A stretch of 52,249 nt of DNA from Nitrospira sp. GTDB lineage: Bacteria; Nitrospirota; Nitrospiria; Nitrospirales; Nitrospiraceae. The number at the start of each line of letters is the position of its first letter. Position 1 is the stretch's first letter. The notes beneath the pieces were generated by a model that was not told the DNA's origin, ran no database searches, and saw nothing but the letters and a program-made list of their open reading frames with translations. Shown here piece after piece: positions 26,466 to 34,148 of the stretch. The stretch covers positions 344,339 to 396,587 of the forward strand of contig SWDO01000014.1 in NCBI GenBank assembly GCA_005116895.1, written 5' to 3'. A program made the position numbers and the translations under genes.

Positions 26466-26672
26466 TTAGTCAATTTGATCAATCGCTCTGTTGGTTGTGT
26501 CTCTCTGCACCTTGTGCGGGGAAGATCGGGTAGTCGTCGCTTTCCGCCTCCCGGAAACCGACACTCAAGGGGTTGGGCGTTCTTCACTTGTTATGAAGAA
26601 CGGTATCCGATCTTCTCCAGCAGAAGGTGTCCAAAGAGATAGTCCACGGTCTGAGGCAAGAGGAGGTGTGTG
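26466..26672 (+). other. Intergenic region ahead of the first COG0523 gene, with 9-bp hairpin
   Basis: About 200 bases with no credible gene. It holds a perfect 9-base stem, CGTTCTTCA (26578-26586) and TGAAGAACG (26594-26602), with a 7-base loop and no T-run. A smaller hairpin, TTTCCG/CGGAAA, lies just upstream. AGGAGG at 26661-26666 is the ribosome-binding site of the next gene. The long leader could carry regulation; I recognise no riboswitch class. Confidence 0.4.
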
Positions 26673-27650
26673 ATGGCGACGACGACTGAGATGCTGGCTT
26701 CAGTACCGGTCACGGTGTTAACCGGTTTTCTGGGGGCGGGGAAGACGACGCTGCTCAATCGGATTCTGACGACGGAGCATGGGAAGCGGGTGGCGGTGAT
26801 TGTCAACGAGTTTGGGGAGGTCGGCATCGACAATCAGTTGGTTATTGGTGCGGATGAAGAGATCTTTGAGATGAACAATGGCTGCATCTGCTGCACCGTG
26901 CGCGGTGATTTGATCCGCATCATCGGAAACCTGCTCAAGCGGAAGGATCGATTCGACTACATGGTGATCGAAACGACCGGGCTGGCCGATCCAGCCCCGG
27001 TTGCGCAGACATTCTTCGTCGATGACGAGATGAAGCGGCGGTTGTTGCTCGACGGAATCGTCACTGTCGTCGATTCGAAACATATCTGGGAACATCTTGA
27101 TACGAGTCCGGAAGCCAAAGAGCAAATCGCATTCGCCGATGTGATTCTCCTGAACAAAATCGACCTGGTTCCGCCTGGCGAGGTGGACCGGTTGGAAGCC
27201 AGGATTCGGGCTATCAATGTCATGGCGAAGATTCATCGGACGAAGGATGCACAGGTAGAGATCAACCGGTTGTTGAACATCGGAGCGTTCGATCTGGGTC
27301 GTAAGTTGGACATCGATCCCAACTTTCTCGGCGAAGATGCGCATCAGCATGATCCGAGCGTGTTCTCCGTGGCGCTGGTCGAGGATGGAGTGGTCGATGA
27401 GGAAAAGGTGAACGACTGGTTCCGGGAAGTACTCAGCACCATGGGAACAAAGATCTACCGGATGAAGGGGATTTTGAATGTCGAAGATCGTGACCATCGG
27501 TTCGTGTTCCAAGGGGTGCATATGTTGTTTGATGGAAAAGCCGATCGCCAGTGGAAACTCGGGGAGGTTCGTAATAACCAGCTGGTGTTCATTGGGAAGG
27601 ATTTGGATCGAGACGCGTTGACGAAGGGATTCCGGTCATGCCTCGTCTAG
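26673..27650 (+). CDS. COG0523 (CobW-like) metal-chaperone GTPase, copy 1
   Basis: G3E-family P-loop GTPase, 325 aa, of the group that hands zinc or cobalt to client enzymes. Walker [10 protein letters not shown] at residues 18-26, the metal-binding CxCC at 71-74 (GCICC), [11 protein letters not shown] (switch/Walker B region) and the guanine motif NKID at 161-164 are all intact. A short His stretch (DAHQHD) lies before the CobW_C domain. AGGAGG ends 6 bases before the ATG. It overlaps the WD40 gene by 13 bases. It is the most canonical of four paralogues here. Confidence 0.9.
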   Translation: MATTTEMLASVPVTVLTGFLGAGKTTLLNRILTTEHGKRVAVIVNEFGEVGIDNQLVIGADEEIFEMNNGCICCTVRGDLIRIIGNLLKRKDRFDYMVIETTGLADPAPVAQTFFVDDEMKRRLLLDGIVTVVDSKHIWEHLDTSPEAKEQIAFADVILLNKIDLVPPGEVDRLEARIRAINVMAKIHRTKDAQVEINRLLNIGAFDLGRKLDIDPNFLGEDAHQHDPSVFSVALVEDGVVDEEKVNDWFREVLSTMGTKIYRMKGILNVEDRDHRFVFQGVHMLFDGKADRQWKLGEVRNNQLVFIGKDLDRDALTKGFRSCLV

Positions 27651-28699
27651 CCAAACGTCAGATGGCTGTGACGCTCAGCCCAATTGGGCGAGCGATGCTT
27701 GGTGACTATGTCCATCGTGTGGCCTTTGCGTCTGATGGAACTAGATTTGCCGCATGCTCTACGTCGGGCCAAGTGGCTGTCTGGGAAGTTGCTTCCCTCA
27801 AGCCGGTCTATGAACTCAAGGGGCATCAGCAGTCGGCGTTAACGCTGGTCTGGCATCCAAAGCGGCAGGAGTTGGCATCGGGGGGCCAGGACGGTCTCGT
27901 CCGAATCTGGAATGCGAATATAGGTGAAGAGCGTGCAGCACTTCCTATTGGAGGACAAGGTTCGTGGGTCGAGCATCTTGCTTGGTCGCCGGATGGGAAA
28001 TTTCTAGCAGCGTCAGCTGGGAAGCAGCTTCGCATCTGGAATATCGACCTTGCGGTGCCCCCTCAACTTGCCGCTGAAGTTCCGGATTATAAGACGACGA
28101 TTTCAGCCTTGACCTGGATGCCACGTGGTGACGGTGTCGTGGCCTCTGCCTATGGCGGGGCCTGGCTGTGGAAGATCGGCCAAGAGAAGCCGGTCCGGCC
28201 CTTTCCTTATGATGGTGCCCTACTGACGATCGCGGTGAGCCCGAACGGGGAATATCTGGCATCAGGAAACCTCGACGGATCGGTCCATCTTTTCCGTACG
28301 GACAGCGATCAGAACTGGCATATGTCCGGCTATCCGGTGAAGGTGACATCAGTGCGATTTGACTATAACGGCCTCAATCTGTTCACTGCCTCCGGTCCGT
28401 CTCTGGTCGCCTGGAACATGAAGAAATTTGAGGGGACAGGCGGGCGTCTCTTTAAAGGACATCTGGGATGGATTCAAGAAATCGCCTGCCATCCCAGTCG
28501 ATCCATCATGGCAACGGTAGGGGAAGACGGTCTGCTCTGTCTCTGGTCGCCACAGACGACCAAACCGCTGTTGAGTCAGGAAGTGAACAAGGCCGGTGGC
28601 CTATCGTGCGTGGCCTGGGGTTCCAGCGGGCAGTGTTTGGCGACCGGTGCAAGTGACGGGGGCGTGTCATTGTTCTCCGTTCATGGAGTCGAGGATTAA
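27638..28699 (+). CDS. WD40-repeat protein
   Basis: 353-aa protein made almost wholly of WD40 blades, for example [37 protein letters not shown] and [17 protein letters not shown], enough for a seven-blade propeller. No signal peptide, so cytoplasmic. WD40 propellers are protein-docking platforms; tight coupling to a COG0523 GTPase (13-base overlap) suggests it scaffolds the GTPase with clients. No enzymatic domain is visible. Confidence 0.85.
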   Translation: MPRLAKRQMAVTLSPIGRAMLGDYVHRVAFASDGTRFAACSTSGQVAVWEVASLKPVYELKGHQQSALTLVWHPKRQELASGGQDGLVRIWNANIGEERAALPIGGQGSWVEHLAWSPDGKFLAASAGKQLRIWNIDLAVPPQLAAEVPDYKTTISALTWMPRGDGVVASAYGGAWLWKIGQEKPVRPFPYDGALLTIAVSPNGEYLASGNLDGSVHLFRTDSDQNWHMSGYPVKVTSVRFDYNGLNLFTASGPSLVAWNMKKFEGTGGRLFKGHLGWIQEIACHPSRSIMATVGEDGLLCLWSPQTTKPLLSQEVNKAGGLSCVAWGSSGQCLATGASDGGVSLFSVHGVED

Positions 28700-28701
28700 G
28701 C

Positions 28702-28992
28702 ATGAATTTGTTCGGCCCAAAGCGTGTGCTGCAACAGGATCAGGTCGATCGAATCAAGTCCTGGACTCGTGAAACCTGGAGCCTCGGTGACGACACCACC
28801 ATTATGGTGACCGAACTGGAATGCCGAGAGCCCGGTTGCCCGCCGATTGAAACGGTCATTGCGGTGCTGGAAGGCCCGGGAGTCACGAAGCAGTACAAGC
28901 TCCATAAGACGACCGACGAGGTGAGCCGGCATGATGTGGAACGTCTGGCCAACGGAGGTGAACCGCATCATCACGCAGAAGGAGTCTTGTGA
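28702..28992 (+). CDS. Conserved-looking small protein with ELxCxEPGCPP motif and His tail
   Basis: 96-aa cytoplasmic protein of unknown function. The central stretch VTELECREPGCPPIETVI has two Cys separated by four residues next to acidic residues, and the C-terminus carries HHHAE. Together they could form a metal site. It begins 2 bases after the WD40 stop and ends inside the start of the second GTPase (TGATG), so it belongs to the operon. I cannot name the family. Confidence 0.75.
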   Translation: MNLFGPKRVLQQDQVDRIKSWTRETWSLGDDTTIMVTELECREPGCPPIETVIAVLEGPGVTKQYKLHKTTDEVSRHDVERLANGGEPHHHAEGVL

Positions 28993-30008
28993 TGAGGACG
29001 TCGTCGATGTCGTCTGTCTATGTGATCGCCGGCTTTTTGGGGAGTGGGAAGACGACCCTGCTCAAGCGTGCATTGGCCCATCAGTTAGACCAGGGCATTA
29101 CACCGGCGGTGTTGATGAATGAGTTTGGGGAGGTCGATGTCGATGGGTCGTTGTTGCATGAGCATCCACGCTCGAAGGATGTTGAGTTGGAGGCCCTGCT
29201 GAGCGGCTGTATTTGCTGTGATTTATCGGGTGAGTTCAGCGAAAAGGTCGGACATTTGGTGCAGAAGTCTAAGGGCGCTCCGCTCTTCATTGAAACAACT
29301 GGTTTGGCGGATACCGGTCAGGTGGTCATGGGGGTTGAGAAGGCGCTGGCTGATCAGCAGAAACACGCATCCAGAGGCAAGTTGGCCTCCGTGATCGTGA
29401 TGGTCGATGCGCCTCGGTTCTTGAAGCTCGGCGCGTACTGGTCCGCAGCCAAAGACCATCTCAAGAGGGCTGATACGGTGGTGTTGAACAAGTTGGATCA
29501 GATCGACAAGGAGCAGGTTGAACTGATCGAGCGGCGCATCAAGGCGGCCAACCCCAAGGCTGTCACCGTGAGAGCCGTGCATGCGGACGTGCAGATCGAA
29601 AGGATACTCCGTCGGTCGAGAAGTGTTTCTGTAGCCATGAAGATGGATGGGGAACTTAAGAATTCCGCAGCCGGCTATCAAAGCGGCAGTTTCAAGATCC
29701 TGAAGCCTTTCGATCCCATTCGCCTCGAAGCCTGGTTGAAGCGATTTCAACGATCGGTCATTCGCATGAAGGGTTTTGTGAACGTTCAAGGACGGGAAGG
29801 ATTCCAAGAACTTCAATGGGTCATGGGCTCGTTGGCACTGACTCCCTACACAGGGGCCAAGCCATCCCAGGCCATGGTCGTGGTCATCGGTCGGCGCGTG
29901 CCCTGGCAACGATTTCTCGAAGGCTTGGAGACCTGTCTTGTGAGGCGGGCCAGCCGGACGAAGCGCCAGACCAAACGATGGAATCGTGCGACAGGGATGA
30001 CAGCATGA
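28992..30008 (+). CDS. COG0523 GTPase, copy 2
   Basis: 338-aa G3E GTPase. Walker A GFLGSGKTT at 14-22, CxCC at 73-76 (GCICC), [14 protein letters not shown] and NKLD are intact. The C-terminal domain is present (RMKGFVNVQGREGFQELQW), followed by a very basic tail (RRASRTKRQTKRW). AAGGAG lies 7 bases before ATG 28992; a GTG three bases earlier is also in frame. It differs clearly from copy 1 and so is probably not a recent duplicate. The client protein is unknown. Confidence 0.88.
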   Translation: MRTSSMSSVYVIAGFLGSGKTTLLKRALAHQLDQGITPAVLMNEFGEVDVDGSLLHEHPRSKDVELEALLSGCICCDLSGEFSEKVGHLVQKSKGAPLFIETTGLADTGQVVMGVEKALADQQKHASRGKLASVIVMVDAPRFLKLGAYWSAAKDHLKRADTVVLNKLDQIDKEQVELIERRIKAANPKAVTVRAVHADVQIERILRRSRSVSVAMKMDGELKNSAAGYQSGSFKILKPFDPIRLEAWLKRFQRSVIRMKGFVNVQGREGFQELQWVMGSLALTPYTGAKPSQAMVVVIGRRVPWQRFLEGLETCLVRRASRTKRQTKRWNRATGMTA

Positions 30009-30712
30009 TGCAAGGGAGTGGAGCTGTGACGACGATGACAGAGCAAGGCACGAAGCCAGTAAACGACCCAGCAGCACGGCAGTTAGTCCAGGAAGCCCAT
30101 GGTCGTATGTATCGATGGCCGGCGCATTTCAGCGGATACCGAGCGAAGCTTTCGTTGAACGATGAGGGGCGAGTCTATCGCGGGAGGATGAGCCTGGTCC
30201 CCAGGAAAGAGACCACAGTTGAGTTGGACGGAGCCGACGCGGCCCTTCAAGAGTGGGTGCGAGAACGGCTGTGGACTCAGGGAATGCACTTGGCCTATTC
30301 CGTATTCGAGGAAGGCGATGGCAAGTATGTGCTGTCCTTCGATCCCCAAGATGATTCTGCTGTGCCGCACCCACGAGGCCGCCGTGTACTGCTGACTGGA
30401 GGGCGACTCGATTCTTGGTACCGGATCAAGGATGGCCAATACACCCAGATCGGGCGGATCACGCCAATGACGGAACGGCGAGTCAATACGATCGAGCGCT
30501 GCGATCACGCGCCGGACGGAAAACAATATTCCAGCCACTATGTGATGACCTATTTCTCGCTCGATGGGCAAGCCGTGATCGGAATGGAGAGCTACGTCAA
30601 TGAGTATAAGGACATCAATGGTGTGTGGCTTCCCTGGCGTCGACGTGTCTCATTTGGCGAGCGAGGCCTGGTGAAAACACGAATTATCGAACTCTCGGAG
30701 CATGAGATCTAG
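30005..30712 (+). CDS. DUF3386 family protein
   Basis: About 235-aa soluble protein of the DUF3386 family, known mainly from cyanobacteria and of unknown function. Typical features are an early [16 protein letters not shown] helix, the [12 protein letters not shown] strand and the C-terminal [13 protein letters not shown]. The frame stays open upstream to 29816 only as a shadow of the GTPase gene. True starts are ATG 30005 (ATGA overlap with the GTPase stop), 30008 or 30038. The context ties it to metal handling, but nothing in the sequence is a clear metal site. Confidence 0.72.
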   Translation: MMQGSGAVTTMTEQGTKPVNDPAARQLVQEAHGRMYRWPAHFSGYRAKLSLNDEGRVYRGRMSLVPRKETTVELDGADAALQEWVRERLWTQGMHLAYSVFEEGDGKYVLSFDPQDDSAVPHPRGRRVLLTGGRLDSWYRIKDGQYTQIGRITPMTERRVNTIERCDHAPDGKQYSSHYVMTYFSLDGQAVIGMESYVNEYKDINGVWLPWRRRVSFGERGLVKTRIIELSEHEI

Positions 30713-30714
30713 GG

Positions 30715-31254
30715 ATGATCACGCAGGCTGGTGTGTCTGTAGCGGTGTCGGTACTGACCGTCTCTGACAGTCGAACGCCGGAGACGGATACGAGCGGCGA
30801 TACGATCGTCGATCGGCTTACTACAGCCGGTCACCGACTTGCAGACCGTAAGCTATGCAAGGACGACTATGAGACCATTCGTCGCATCATTGCCGGCTGG
30901 GTGGCCGATCCAAAAGTTGAATTCATCATCGTGACGGGTGGAACAGGTGTTACCCAACGTGATGTGACGCCTGACGCCGTACGATCGCTCTACACGAAGC
31001 CGATTCCGGGGTTTGGAGAACTGTTTCGGTGGTTAAGTTTCAGTGAGATCGGGACCTCCACGATACAGTCCCGCGCCGATGCCGGCGTCTGTGGAGACAC
31101 AATCGTGTTTCTCCTTCCCGGTAGCACGGGGGCCTGCCGGTTAGGGATGGACAAGATCATCCTGCCGCAGCTCGACATCAATCACAAGCCTTGCAATCTG
31201 ACGGAACTCCTGCCGCGCGTAAAGCAGGAATTTCCACCCCACGACGATGACTGA
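30715..31254 (+). CDS. MoaB/Mog-family molybdopterin biosynthesis protein
   Basis: 179-aa protein of the MoaB/Mog fold, which adenylylates molybdopterin during Mo-cofactor synthesis. [18 protein letters not shown] opens the fold, [16 protein letters not shown] is the nucleotide-binding signature, and [20 protein letters not shown] the second signature. It starts 2 bases after the DUF3386 stop and overlaps the next GTPase by 8 bases. A Mo-cofactor gene inside a GTPase/ZIP operon is unexpected. No other moa/moe genes are here. Confidence 0.9.
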   Translation: MITQAGVSVAVSVLTVSDSRTPETDTSGDTIVDRLTTAGHRLADRKLCKDDYETIRRIIAGWVADPKVEFIIVTGGTGVTQRDVTPDAVRSLYTKPIPGFGELFRWLSFSEIGTSTIQSRADAGVCGDTIVFLLPGSTGACRLGMDKIILPQLDINHKPCNLTELLPRVKQEFPPHDDD

Positions 31255-32182
31255 AGCAGCCAGTGTACCCCTGTATGTTCTGGCAGGTCCGCTGGGAGCA
31301 GGTATGACTACCTTGCTGATGCGGCTACTCGCCTTCTGGCGTGACGCCGGCAAGCGCGTCGGCGTTCTGATGAACGAAGCCGGCGCGATCAGTCTGGATA
31401 GCGCTCATGCTGGCGCGTTGGCCGCTGCGGTCCGGAACATCACCGGAGGCTGTGTCTGTTGCGATGCCCGCGATGGGATTGGAGAGGGTCTGGCCGAGCT
31501 CGTAGGACAACAACAGGTGGATGTCGTGGTGCTTGAGTGCTCGGGTATTGCAGACATCGAAGAGGTTATCGAGGCTGTCACCGACCCAGTTTGTCTCGCG
31601 TTGGTACGGTTGGAGAAAGTGATCGCGGTCATTGAACCGACTGTTCCGCCTGCTGGGCGTCCCATCGGTTCTCGATACAGGACTCTGGTGCAATATGCGG
31701 ACGAAGTGATCGTGAACAAGCAAGATCTCTACTCCAGTGCGGAGCAGAAGCGGTTTCGAACGGCAATCGTTCGTGATAGGGGGCATGCCAGGCTGTGGCA
31801 GGTGTCGCAGGCTGCCGTGGACCCTGTGCCGTTGCTTCAGCCGCGCGAACGGCGAGCCAAACAGCGAGTTGGAAATGTTGCATTTGGATCGACTCGTGCG
31901 CATCCAATGGTGACGACGATTCCTCTGACAGGTCCACTGCATCGGGGCCGATTTACCGAGTGGTTCGACCACCTTCCGGTCGGTCTTGATCGAGTCAAAG
32001 GGGTCTGTCGGTTTTCCGGTGAGCAGCAGTTGTACGAGATTCAGTATGCCTCCCCGGTCACGCGGTGGATCGGCGTGGTTCAGTTTCGACAGGAGCCGGA
32101 TCCAGCCCTAGTGTTGATCGGCCAAAATTATAATCAGACGCAGTGTCATCGAATGCTCCAGACCTGCCTGCTGTCGGCCTGA
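31247..32182 (+). CDS. COG0523 GTPase paralogue, copy 3, with altered P-loop
   Basis: 311-aa G3E-family protein. The CxCC (GCVCC, C69/C71/C72), [16 protein letters not shown] and NKQD are present, but Walker A reads GPLGAGMTT: the invariant Lys is Met at residue 20 (codon ATG 31304-31306). Loss of this Lys normally abolishes phosphate binding, so this may be a nucleotide-dead partner or metal carrier. Its nearest relative in the window is copy 4 on the other strand, which keeps the Lys. The frame is otherwise intact and overlaps moaB by 8 bases. Confidence 0.88.
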   Translation: MTEAASVPLYVLAGPLGAGMTTLLMRLLAFWRDAGKRVGVLMNEAGAISLDSAHAGALAAAVRNITGGCVCCDARDGIGEGLAELVGQQQVDVVVLECSGIADIEEVIEAVTDPVCLALVRLEKVIAVIEPTVPPAGRPIGSRYRTLVQYADEVIVNKQDLYSSAEQKRFRTAIVRDRGHARLWQVSQAAVDPVPLLQPRERRAKQRVGNVAFGSTRAHPMVTTIPLTGPLHRGRFTEWFDHLPVGLDRVKGVCRFSGEQQLYEIQYASPVTRWIGVVQFRQEPDPALVLIGQNYNQTQCHRMLQTCLLSA

Positions 32183-32227
32183 CTGGTCGTCATCGCGCAC
32201 GAGTGGACAGAGAGAAAAAGGAACGCT

Positions 32228-32524
32228 ATGTCTTCGTTGGAATCACGCATCACTAAACAGCAGGGCCGTTTTGCTCTCGATCGTTCACTTGGTGAACTCA
32301 AGCGCATCTACCAAGCGCTGTTCTCCCAGTTGCGGACCGACTCGGAAGCCGACATCGACGAGTCCGACCTGCTCCTTGACCTTCAGATTATCCTTCAACG
32401 GGAAGCTCGAGCCGAGGGTGTCGATACCTCCACCCACAGTGAGTGGTCACGGTTCCTGGGAGATCCCTCGGTTACCTCCTGTGAGCAGCGATATGCTGAC
32501 TATCAAGAGAAGAAACTCCAGTGA
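32228..32524 (+). CDS. Small hypothetical protein
   Basis: 98-aa soluble, acidic, mostly helical protein with no signal peptide, membrane segment or motif I recognise. AAAAGGAA precedes the ATG by a usable distance, and its TGA shares a base with the ZIP transporter ATG (TGATG). The operon position makes it real and suggests a role with the transporter, for example as a regulator, but this is inference. Confidence 0.65.
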   Translation: MSSLESRITKQQGRFALDRSLGELKRIYQALFSQLRTDSEADIDESDLLLDLQIILQREARAEGVDTSTHSEWSRFLGDPSVTSCEQRYADYQEKKLQ

Positions 32525-33330
32525 TGACTCTTCCTGCCGAATCATCCTGGGGATTCGTTGTTCTAATGGGCCTGCTTGGGAGTCTGGGTGCTCTGCTGCC
32601 GGCGGCGGTCGTCCTGTTCATCTCGGACGGGTGGCGTCAACGCGTGATGCCCTATCTGCTGAGTTATGCCACGGGCACGATGTTGGCCACCGCGATTATC
32701 GGACTGATCCCCGAAGCGTTAGAACATATCTCCATTTACGAAGTGGGGATCTCGATCTTAGCGGGACTCGTTCTGTTCTTTGTGCTGGAGTGGACAGTCA
32801 TTTGGAGACATTCGCACGGGGATCCGTCGGAAGGCGGCGTTGACGATCATGGACATGGACACGACCATGCCAGCGGGATGGAGAAAAAGACCGGGATGTT
32901 AATCCTGGTCGGCGATGCGGTTCATAACGTGGCCGACGGTATCGCCATCGGCGCCGCTTGTGTGGCGTCCCCAGGACTCGGTCTCGTCACGACGCTCGCG
33001 GTGCTGGGGCATGAAGTGCCACAGGAGTTGAGTGATTTTACGATTCTCCTGTCGAGTGGCTTCTCTCGCTGGAAAGCGTTTTTCTGGAATACGCTCTCGG
33101 GGATGGGGACATTGGTTGGTGTCGTCGCTGCTTACGGAGGGCTCGGCTATGCGGAGGCGATCGTGCCCTATGCGCTCAGTGTGGCGGCGGCGAGTTTTCT
33201 CTACATCGGCTTGGCGGATTTAGTGCCTGGCCTCCATGGGCGAATGGGGGCAGCGAAGGGGGTCTGGCAGTTTGCCATGATGATCGCGGGGATGGTGACG
33301 ATCGCGCTGTTGACCATGTTGCCTCATTAA
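32524..33330 (+). CDS. ZIP-family divalent metal transporter
   Basis: About 268-aa inner-membrane importer for zinc or related cations, with about eight transmembrane segments. The His-rich cytoplasmic loop DDHGHGHDHASG lies between TM3 and TM4. TM4 has HNVADGIAIG and TM5 HEVPQELSDF, the paired metal-site motifs of the family (HNxxDG and HExPQE). It is translationally coupled to the small protein before it. Together with the Fur-type regulator and four GTPases it marks the island as metal import and allocation. The gene is followed at once by an interspersed repeat. Confidence 0.9.
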   Translation: MTLPAESSWGFVVLMGLLGSLGALLPAAVVLFISDGWRQRVMPYLLSYATGTMLATAIIGLIPEALEHISIYEVGISILAGLVLFFVLEWTVIWRHSHGDPSEGGVDDHGHGHDHASGMEKKTGMLILVGDAVHNVADGIAIGAACVASPGLGLVTTLAVLGHEVPQELSDFTILLSSGFSRWKAFFWNTLSGMGTLVGVVAAYGGLGYAEAIVPYALSVAAASFLYIGLADLVPGLHGRMGAAKGVWQFAMMIAGMVTIALLTMLPH

Positions 33331-33331
33331 T

Positions 33332-33455
33332 CAGGCTGCTGAAAAAGGCCGCCAGATGCGTTCTCGGTTCGTCAAAATCCTCAACGTACCCCTGAGGGTA
33401 CGCCTCCGGTTTTGACTCGCCTGCGGCTTGTTGGACGACTTTTTTGAACAGCCTG
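33332..33455. repeat. Interspersed palindromic repeat, copy 1 (124 bp)
   Basis: Outer arms CAGGCTGCTGAAAAAGGCC... and ...CTTTTTTGAACAGCCTG are imperfect reverse complements. Inside is a second hairpin with perfect 7-base arms CGTACCC and GGGTACG around CTGA, extended by AAAA/TTTT. The interior skeleton (CGTTCTC, GGTACGCCTC, TGCGGC) recurs in copy 2 at 35922. The outer stem with T-run could also end transcription of the ZIP gene. Confidence 0.75.
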
Positions 33456-33481
33456 CAAGGTGAAGTTGTCTCAGGCGAGAA

Positions 33482-34069
33482 ATGGCGATCAGGGATGCCA
33501 TGAAGAGAACCGCGCAACTCGGCAGCGATCAGATTCACTTACTGGGCCACGTTCCTCGTCGCGGAGAACGGTTGACCGCCGAGTTTGTCATTCCAGCCGC
33601 CCGTCTGGCCGACAAGCCGCTCACGGCTGTTGATCTCAGGCGCGGCTCGGTCGTGGTGTCCACGCTCCCGAACATTCAAAAGCATGCCTGCCTTGCGCAG
33701 ATTGTGGAGCTTGAGGAGCGTGGCCATGAGCAGCTGCCGGAATGGAGGATCGTTCACGTGTCTGCGGACCACGAGGAGCATTGGCGGGAAGTCGATCGTT
33801 TCCATCCAAATGTTCAATCCTCAGGCTACTCCCTCTGTTGTGCTGATCCGGCGAGTCGGGAGGCCTTTGTGTCGGCGTTTGGAGTCGGCGTGGAGGATCA
33901 TCATCGCATCGCGCATGGGCTATTTGCCTTGCAGGACGGAGTGTTTCTAGAAGTCGAAATACCGCACGATCAGATGCGGTCGGCGGCAGTAAGAGGATTC
34001 CTGGAACGGTTGATCGGGGAAACCGGAGCGCCATCGAATCCGACGCCCCGTGTCTCTCCCCCCGAATAG
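33482..34069 (+). CDS. Thiol-peroxidase-like protein with altered active site
   Basis: 195-aa cytoplasmic protein that resembles Tpx-type peroxiredoxins along most of its length: LLGHVPRRGERLTAEF at the start, SVVVSTLPNIQKHACLAQIVEL around the peroxidatic Cys, and RIVHVSADHEEHW for the next strand. The peroxiredoxin signature PxxxTxxC appears as PNIQKHAC, so the Thr that positions peroxide is Lys while the Cys is kept. A role as redox sensor or altered peroxidase is possible. Family assignment is by pattern, not alignment. Confidence 0.55.
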   Translation: MAIRDAMKRTAQLGSDQIHLLGHVPRRGERLTAEFVIPAARLADKPLTAVDLRRGSVVVSTLPNIQKHACLAQIVELEERGHEQLPEWRIVHVSADHEEHWREVDRFHPNVQSSGYSLCCADPASREAFVSAFGVGVEDHHRIAHGLFALQDGVFLEVEIPHDQMRSAAVRGFLERLIGETGAPSNPTPRVSPPE

Positions 34070-34148
34070 GCTCTAGGCGAGTTGTAGGACTCCATGGTCA
34101 TCACAATGCGCGCCATGGGCAAAGTGTAGGTGGCCGGCGACCAGATAA

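Noticed and set aside
26718..27521. Long minus-strand open frame (267 aa) opposite the first COG0523 gene
   Set aside because: Lies fully antisense to a clear gene, lacks domains and ribosome-binding site; similar shadows occur opposite rmlD, the O-antigen ligase, the second GTPase and the receptor.
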